Shown: piece by piece, positions 59,994-64,000 of the stretch
Numbering within the stretch: position 1 is the stretch's first letter
Layout of the letters: each line of letters starts with the position of its first letter
NCBI RefSeq assembly: GCF_004364245.1
Contig: NZ_SOAV01000012.1
Span: 186,001-250,000, forward strand
DNA length: 64,000 nt
Reading direction: 5' to 3'
From: Streptomyces sp. BK208
GTDB lineage: Bacteria > Actinomycetota > Actinomycetes > Streptomycetales > Streptomycetaceae
Notes under the pieces: model-generated
Database searches by the model: none
Told to the model about the DNA's origin: nothing
The model's input: the letters and a program-made list of their open reading frames with translations, nothing else
Position numbers and translations under genes: made by a program

Positions 59994-62201
59994 CTATTCC
60001 TCAGCCGAAAGCGCGACATCCGCCGCCGCTTCGGCTCCTTGTTCGAGCAGAACGACGAAGCCGTCCTCGTTCAGAACCGGAACCTTCAATTGCATCGCCT
60101 TGTCGTACTTCGACCCGGGGTTGTCACCGACCACGACGAACGACGTCTTTTTGGACACCGATCCGGTCACCTTGGCGCCGCCGTTCTGCAGGGCGTCCTT
60201 GGCACCGTCCCGGGTGAAGTTCTCCAGGGTGCCGGTGACCACGACGGTGAGCCCTTCGAGCGGGCGCGGTCCCTCGTCCTCCCCCGTCGAACGGTCCTCC
60301 AGCGGGACTCCGGCCGCCTTCCACTTCCGGACGATCTCGCGGTGCCAGTCCACGGCGAACCACTCCTTGACGGCGGTGGCGATGGTGCCGCCCACCCCGT
60401 CCGTGCTTGCCAGCTCCTCCTCGGTGGCCTGCTCGATGCGGTCGATCGAGCGGAACTCCCGGGCGAGGGCCTGGGCGGCGACCGGTCCGACGTACCGGAT
60501 GGAGAGGCCGTTGATGAAGCGGGCGAGGGGGCGGGCCTTGGCCTCCTCGATGTACTTGAGCAGCGCGAGGGTGTTCTTCTTCGGCTCGCCCTCCTTGTTG
60601 GCGAAGACCGTGGCGATCTTCTCCTCGCCGGTCTTCGGGTCGCGCTTGGGCAGCCCGCTGTCCGGGTCGAGGACGTACGCCTTGATGGGTAGCAGCTTCT
60701 CGACGGTGAGGTCGAAGAGGTCGCCCTCGTCCACCAGCGGGGGCTCGGCCGGCTCCAGCGGCGCGGTCAGCGCGGCGGCCACGACGTCGCCGAAGTGCTC
60801 GATGTCCAGGCACTCCCGCCCGGCGAGGTAGGACAGCCGCCCGCGCAACTGGGCCGGGCACTTGCGGGCGTTGGGGCAGCGGAGGTCGATGTCGCCCTCC
60901 TTCATGGCCCGCAGCGGCGTCCCGCACTCGGGGCACTCGGCCGGCATCACGAACTCCCGCTCGCTGCCGTCCCTGAGGTCGGCGACCGGTCCGAGGATCT
61001 CCGGGATCACGTCACCGGCCTTGCGCAGCACCACGGTGTCGCCGATGAGCACGCCCTTGGCCTTGACGACCTCCTGGTTGTGCAGGGTGGCGAACTCCAC
61101 CTCGCTGCCGGCCACCGTGACCGGCTCGACCTGCGCGTACGGGGTGACGCGGCCGGTGCGGCCGACGCCCACCTTGATGTCGAGGAGCTTGGTGTTGACC
61201 TCCTCCGGCGCGTACTTGTAGGCGATGGCCCAGCGGGGCGCGCGGGCCGTGGAGCCGAGCCGGCCCTGGAGGCGGATCTCGTCGAGCTTGACGACGACAC
61301 CGTCGATCTCGTGGGCGACGGAGTGCCGGTTCTCGCCGTAGTACGCGATGAACTCGCGTACGCCGTCCAGGCCGTCGACCACCCTGTTGTGCGGGGAGGT
61401 GGGCAGGCCCCAGGTCTTCAGCAGGTCGTACGCCTGGGAGAGGCGGGTCAGGCCCGAGTAGCCCTCCAGGATGCCGATGCCGTGGACGACCATGTGCAGC
61501 GGGCGGGAGGCGGTGACGCGCGGGTCCTTCTGGCGCAGCGAACCGGCCGCCGCGTTGCGCGCGTTGGCGAAGGGCTTGTCCCCGGCCTCGTTCAACCGGG
61601 CGTTCAGCTCCTGGAACTTCTCCATCGGGAAGTAGACCTCGCCCCGGATCTCCACGAGGTCGGGGACCTTCTCGCCCGCCAGGCGGTCGGGGATCTCCGC
61701 GATGGTGCGGACGTTGGGCGTGATGTCCTCGCCGGTGCGGCCGTCGCCGCGGGTGGCGGCGCGGACGAGGCGGCCGCGCTCGTAGGTGAGGTTGACGGCG
61801 AGTCCGTCGACCTTCAGCTCGCACAGGAAGTGGTACTCCTGCTCGCCCAGCTCCCGGGCGATGCGGTCGAACCAGGCGGCCAGCTCGTCGTCGTTGAAGG
61901 TGTTGTCCAGGGAGAGCATCCGGGTGGGGTGCTGCACGGCCGTGAACTCGGTCGCGTAGGAGCCGGAGACCTTCTGGGTCGGGGACTCGGGGGTGCGCAG
62001 CTCCGGGTACCGCTCCTCCAGCTCCTCCAGGCTGCGCAGCAGCCGGTCGAACTCCGCGTCGCTGACCACCGGCGCATCGTTCACGTAGTACCGGAAGCGG
62101 TGCTCCTCGATCTGCTCGGCGAGCCGCACGTGCCGCTCCCGCGCCTCGGCGGGCACGCTGGTCGTCTCCGCCTGCTTGTCGCCCTGCTTGTCGCCGGCCA
62201 C
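59994..62201 (-). CDS. ligA: NAD-dependent DNA ligase
   Basis: Essential NAD+-dependent ligase of 735 residues that seals nicks in replication and repair. Domain order is complete. It has an N-terminal NMN-binding Ia region (HRFRYYVNDAPVVSDAEFDRL) and adenylation with the lysine motif CELKVDGLAVNLTYERG. The OB fold follows, then a four-cysteine zinc finger (CPECGTPL...RCPNARKCPAQL), helix-hairpin-helix repeats and a C-terminal BRCT domain (LEGLTVVVTGTLENFTRDGAK). It starts at GTG 62201 with GGGAGGA upstream. It lies 15 bases behind the MetE-like gene, so the two are co-transcribed. Confidence 0.97.
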   Translation of the reverse strand: MAGDKQGDKQAETTSVPAEARERHVRLAEQIEEHRFRYYVNDAPVVSDAEFDRLLRSLEELEERYPELRTPESPTQKVSGSYATEFTAVQHPTRMLSLDNTFNDDELAAWFDRIARELGEQEYHFLCELKVDGLAVNLTYERGRLVRAATRGDGRTGEDITPNVRTIAEIPDRLAGEKVPDLVEIRGEVYFPMEKFQELNARLNEAGDKPFANARNAAAGSLRQKDPRVTASRPLHMVVHGIGILEGYSGLTRLSQAYDLLKTWGLPTSPHNRVVDGLDGVREFIAYYGENRHSVAHEIDGVVVKLDEIRLQGRLGSTARAPRWAIAYKYAPEEVNTKLLDIKVGVGRTGRVTPYAQVEPVTVAGSEVEFATLHNQEVVKAKGVLIGDTVVLRKAGDVIPEILGPVADLRDGSEREFVMPAECPECGTPLRAMKEGDIDLRCPNARKCPAQLRGRLSYLAGRECLDIEHFGDVVAAALTAPLEPAEPPLVDEGDLFDLTVEKLLPIKAYVLDPDSGLPKRDPKTGEEKIATVFANKEGEPKKNTLALLKYIEEAKARPLARFINGLSIRYVGPVAAQALAREFRSIDRIEQATEEELASTDGVGGTIATAVKEWFAVDWHREIVRKWKAAGVPLEDRSTGEDEGPRPLEGLTVVVTGTLENFTRDGAKDALQNGGAKVTGSVSKKTSFVVVGDNPGSKYDKAMQLKVPVLNEDGFVVLLEQGAEAAADVALSAEE

Positions 62202-62216
62202 CGTATGGTCCTCCCG

Positions 62217-63230
62217 TTACTCTGGGTTGTCCGCGAGGGATCTCGCCGCCCGGACGCAGTGGGCGAGCGCGTGCCGGGCGTAGTCCGGGGAGGCGCCCGC
62301 GAGTCCGCACGCCGGAGTGACGGTGACCGCCTCCGCGAGCAGCTCCGGTCGCAGCCCCAGCCTGCGCCACAGCGTTCTGACACCCATGACGCTACCGGCA
62401 GGGTCTGACAACGCGGAGTCCGTGCCCGGCACGACACCGGCGAACAGCCGGGTGCCGCCCTCGACGGCCTCACCGATCGCGTCGTCGTCACGCTCGGTGA
62501 GCAGCGAGAAGTCGAAGGAGACGCCGGCGACGCCGGCCCGGCGCAGCAGGGCGAACGGCACGTCCGGTGCGCAGGAGTGGACCACGACGGGGCCGCCGTC
62601 GTGCACCCCGCCGACCTCGCGCAGCGTCGCCTCCACCACCTGGCGGTCGACGGCCCGGTGGGTGCGGTAGCCGCTGGCGGTGCGGACCTGGCCGCGCAGC
62701 ACGGCGGTGAGGGACGGTTCGTCGAGCTGGAGCACGGGCCGGGCGCCTGGCACCCGGCGGCGCAGCTCGGCGAGGTGCAGGCGCAGGCCCTCGGCGAGCG
62801 AGGCGGCGAGGTCGCGGCAGGCGCCGGGGTCGGAGAGGACCGCCTCGCCGCCGCGCAGTTCCAGGGCGGCGGCGAGGGTCCACGGGCCGACGGCCTGGAC
62901 CTTGAGCGGCCCCTCGTAGCCCTGGGTGAACTCCTCCAGCGCGTCGAGGTCCTCCCCGAGCCAGGCCCGGGCCCGCTTGGTGTCCCGCCCGGGCCGGTCG
63001 CCGAGCCGCCAGCCGCTGGGCTCCACGCGCGCGTAGAGCTCGACGAGCATCCCCGCGGTGCGGCCGATCATGTCGGCGCCGGGGCCGCGGGCGGGCAGTT
63101 CGGGGAGGAAGGGGAAGTCCTCGAAGCTGCCGGTGGCGGTCCTGGCGGCCTCTCGGGCGTCCTGGCCCGGGAGGCTGCCGACGCCGGTGGCGGGACCGAA
63201 GCGGGGGCTGGTCTGGCTGTTGTCGCTCAC
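62217..63230 (-). CDS. MetE C-terminal-like (core methionine synthase) protein
   Basis: Protein of 337 residues related to the C-terminal catalytic barrel of cobalamin-independent methionine synthase; the MetE N-terminal half is absent. Features: ATGVGSLPGQDAREAARTA, VQAVGPWTLAAALELRGG, VLQLDEPSL, zinc-ligand candidates His and Cys in VVHSCAPDVPF, and Cys in VTPACGLAGASPDYARHAL. Short 'core' MetE proteins are known that use donors other than methyl-tetrahydrofolate polyglutamate; annotation as methionine synthase is therefore provisional. It starts at GTG 63230 and is upstream of ligA in one operon. Confidence 0.85.
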   Translation of the reverse strand: MSDNSQTSPRFGPATGVGSLPGQDAREAARTATGSFEDFPFLPELPARGPGADMIGRTAGMLVELYARVEPSGWRLGDRPGRDTKRARAWLGEDLDALEEFTQGYEGPLKVQAVGPWTLAAALELRGGEAVLSDPGACRDLAASLAEGLRLHLAELRRRVPGARPVLQLDEPSLTAVLRGQVRTASGYRTHRAVDRQVVEATLREVGGVHDGGPVVVHSCAPDVPFALLRRAGVAGVSFDFSLLTERDDDAIGEAVEGGTRLFAGVVPGTDSALSDPAGSVMGVRTLWRRLGLRPELLAEAVTVTPACGLAGASPDYARHALAHCVRAARSLADNPE

Positions 63231-63250
63231 CCGGCCAGCCTAAGCCGCCG

Positions 63251-63940
63251 TCACCGCCCCGGGCGCACCGTCAGGTCGTTGACCTCCGCGTCCCTCGGCA
63301 GGTCCAGGGCCATCAGGATGGTCGTGGCGACGGACTCGGGGTCGATCCACTGCGCCGGGTCGTACGCCTTGCCCTCCTGCTGGTGGACCTTCGCCTGCAT
63401 GGGGCTGGCGGTGCGGCCCGGGTAGACCGAGGTGACGCGGACGCCGTTCGCGTGCTCCTCCTGGCGCAGGGCGTCGGCCAGGGCCTTCAGGCCGTGCTTG
63501 GAGGCTCCGTACGCGGCCCAGCCGGCGTGGGCGTTGAGGCCGGAGCCGGAGTTGACGAAGAGCACCTGGCCCTGGGCGACGCGGAGCTGCGGCAGCAGGA
63601 GGCGGGTCAGCTCGGCGGGGGCGACCAGGTTGACGTTGAGCTGGTTGGTCCAGGTCTTCGGGGTGAGGTCGCCGACCGGGCCGAGGTCGACGACGCCGGC
63701 GATGTGCAGCAGCGAGTCCACCCGGTCGGGCAGGCTCTGGTGGGACAGGGCCCAGGACAGCTTGCCCGGGTCGGAGAGGTCGCCGACCAGCGTCTTCGCG
63801 CCGGGGAACGCGGCGGCCAGCTCCTTCGCGCGGCCCGCGTCGCGCGCGTGCAGCACGATGTCGTCGCCGCGCTCGTGCAGGCGGCGGGCGACGGCCGCGC
63901 CGATGCCGGAGCCCGCTCCGGTGATCACATGTGTAGCCAT
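63251..63940 (-). CDS. Short-chain dehydrogenase/reductase
   Basis: Classical SDR of 229 residues. The cofactor motif is TGAGSGIG (VITGAGSGIGAAVARRL), followed by HIAGVVD for the NNAG motif, and the catalytic Ser and YxxxK in VNSGSGLNAHAGWAAYGASKHGLKALADAL. Substrate is unknown. The ATG at 63940 starts MATHVITGAG; an ATG nine bases upstream (63949) is possible. It lies 20 bases behind... the MetE-like gene follows it on the same strand, and it begins 27 bases after the stop of the truncated gene at the window edge, so these may form one operon. Confidence 0.93.
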   Translation of the reverse strand: MATHVITGAGSGIGAAVARRLHERGDDIVLHARDAGRAKELAAAFPGAKTLVGDLSDPGKLSWALSHQSLPDRVDSLLHIAGVVDLGPVGDLTPKTWTNQLNVNLVAPAELTRLLLPQLRVAQGQVLFVNSGSGLNAHAGWAAYGASKHGLKALADALRQEEHANGVRVTSVYPGRTASPMQAKVHQQEGKAYDPAQWIDPESVATTILMALDLPRDAEVNDLTVRPGR

Positions 63941-63967
63941 GCCCGCCATGCTCGCATCACCGGCGCC

Positions 63968-64000
63968 TCACTCGATGCCCTGGCTCTCCTCCAGGTAGGC
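63968..64000 (-). CDS. C-terminal end of an unidentified gene (truncated by window)
   Basis: Ten codons and a TGA stop read AYLEESQGIE on the minus strand up to the window edge. The reading frame is inferred from the stop, its codon usage and its fit just upstream of the SDR gene. It is too short to identify. Confidence 0.4.
   Translation of the reverse strand, partial: AYLEESQGIE

Noticed and set aside
63968..64000. Assigning the edge fragment AYLEESQGIE to mnmA (trmU) by synteny
   Set aside because: The C-terminus does not look like actinobacterial MnmA as I remember it, and ten residues cannot support a name.

Overview
The window is a stretch of a Streptomyces chromosome. The evidence is very high G+C with almost every third codon position G or C, frequent GTG starts, tandem 'conservon' signalling operons, an acetyl/propionyl-CoA carboxylase epsilon subunit, many TetR-type regulators and LuxR/GGDEF proteins typical of the genus. 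Gene order (two tandem conservons, accE-pccB, cimA, ureAB-ureC, ilvE, leuB, putB-pruA, ilvBHC-serA, gatCAB, rmdB, ligA) follows the S. coelicolor core region around SCO5544 down to about SCO5489. That comparison is from memory, not from a search. No tRNA, rRNA, CRISPR array, insertion sequence, prophage or biosynthetic gene cluster is visible.

Layout. 1-6.9 kb (+): the 3' part of conservon cvn1 (cvnB1-C1-D1) followed by a complete cvn2 (cvnA2-B2-C2-D2). Each encodes a membrane sensor kinase, a roadblock protein, a DUF742 protein and a small GTPase. 7.1-8.9 kb (-): accE-pccB. 9-15.4 kb: accessory genes (a Tat-exported family 8 polysaccharide lyase, a YceI protein, a TetR/EamA divergent pair, a TPM-like membrane protein). 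15.4-17.1 kb (-): cimA behind a probable attenuator. 17.3-23 kb: a nitrogen module, ureAB-ureC-agmatine deiminase-tetR, divergent from an NCS1 permease with a palindromic operator between. 23-28.6 kb (-): ilvE, leuB, a 43-residue protein and the proline catabolic pair putB-pruA, with a PucR-type regulator divergent. 30-32 kb: a tetR/MFS exporter pair. 32.2-37.8 kb (-): ilvB-ilvH-ilvC and serA, with a 13-residue leader peptide and attenuator upstream of ilvB. 37.9-41.2 kb (-): a membrane PAS-GGDEF-degenerate-EAL protein.

41-52 kb: 2-hydroxyacid dehydrogenase, aldo/keto reductase, PQQ-type sugar dehydrogenase lipoprotein, a large LuxR/ATPase regulator, small membrane proteins, a GNAT acetyltransferase and an MMPL transporter. 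52-56 kb (-): gatC-gatA-(79-residue protein)-gatB, the amidotransferase that makes Gln-tRNA(Gln)/Asn-tRNA(Asn). 56-57.2 kb: a DUF4267/tetR divergent pair with twin operators. 57.5-62.2 kb (-): rmdB (GGDEF-EAL c-di-GMP enzyme) and ligA. 62.2-64 kb (-): a MetE-like protein, a short-chain dehydrogenase and the last ten codons of an unidentified gene.

Common threads: branched-chain amino acid synthesis is concentrated here (cimA, ilvE, leuB, ilvB, ilvH, ilvC), and two of these transcripts carry similar leader-peptide/terminator architectures. Two c-di-GMP enzymes lie about 16 kb apart, one with a clearly degenerate EAL domain. I see no clearly novel multi-gene system. The strongest unusual signals are the local gene conversion between the two cvnD genes, the unreported-to-me cimA leader, an orphan urease without accessory genes and with a changed flap residue, and a remnant reading frame behind the DUF4267 gene.
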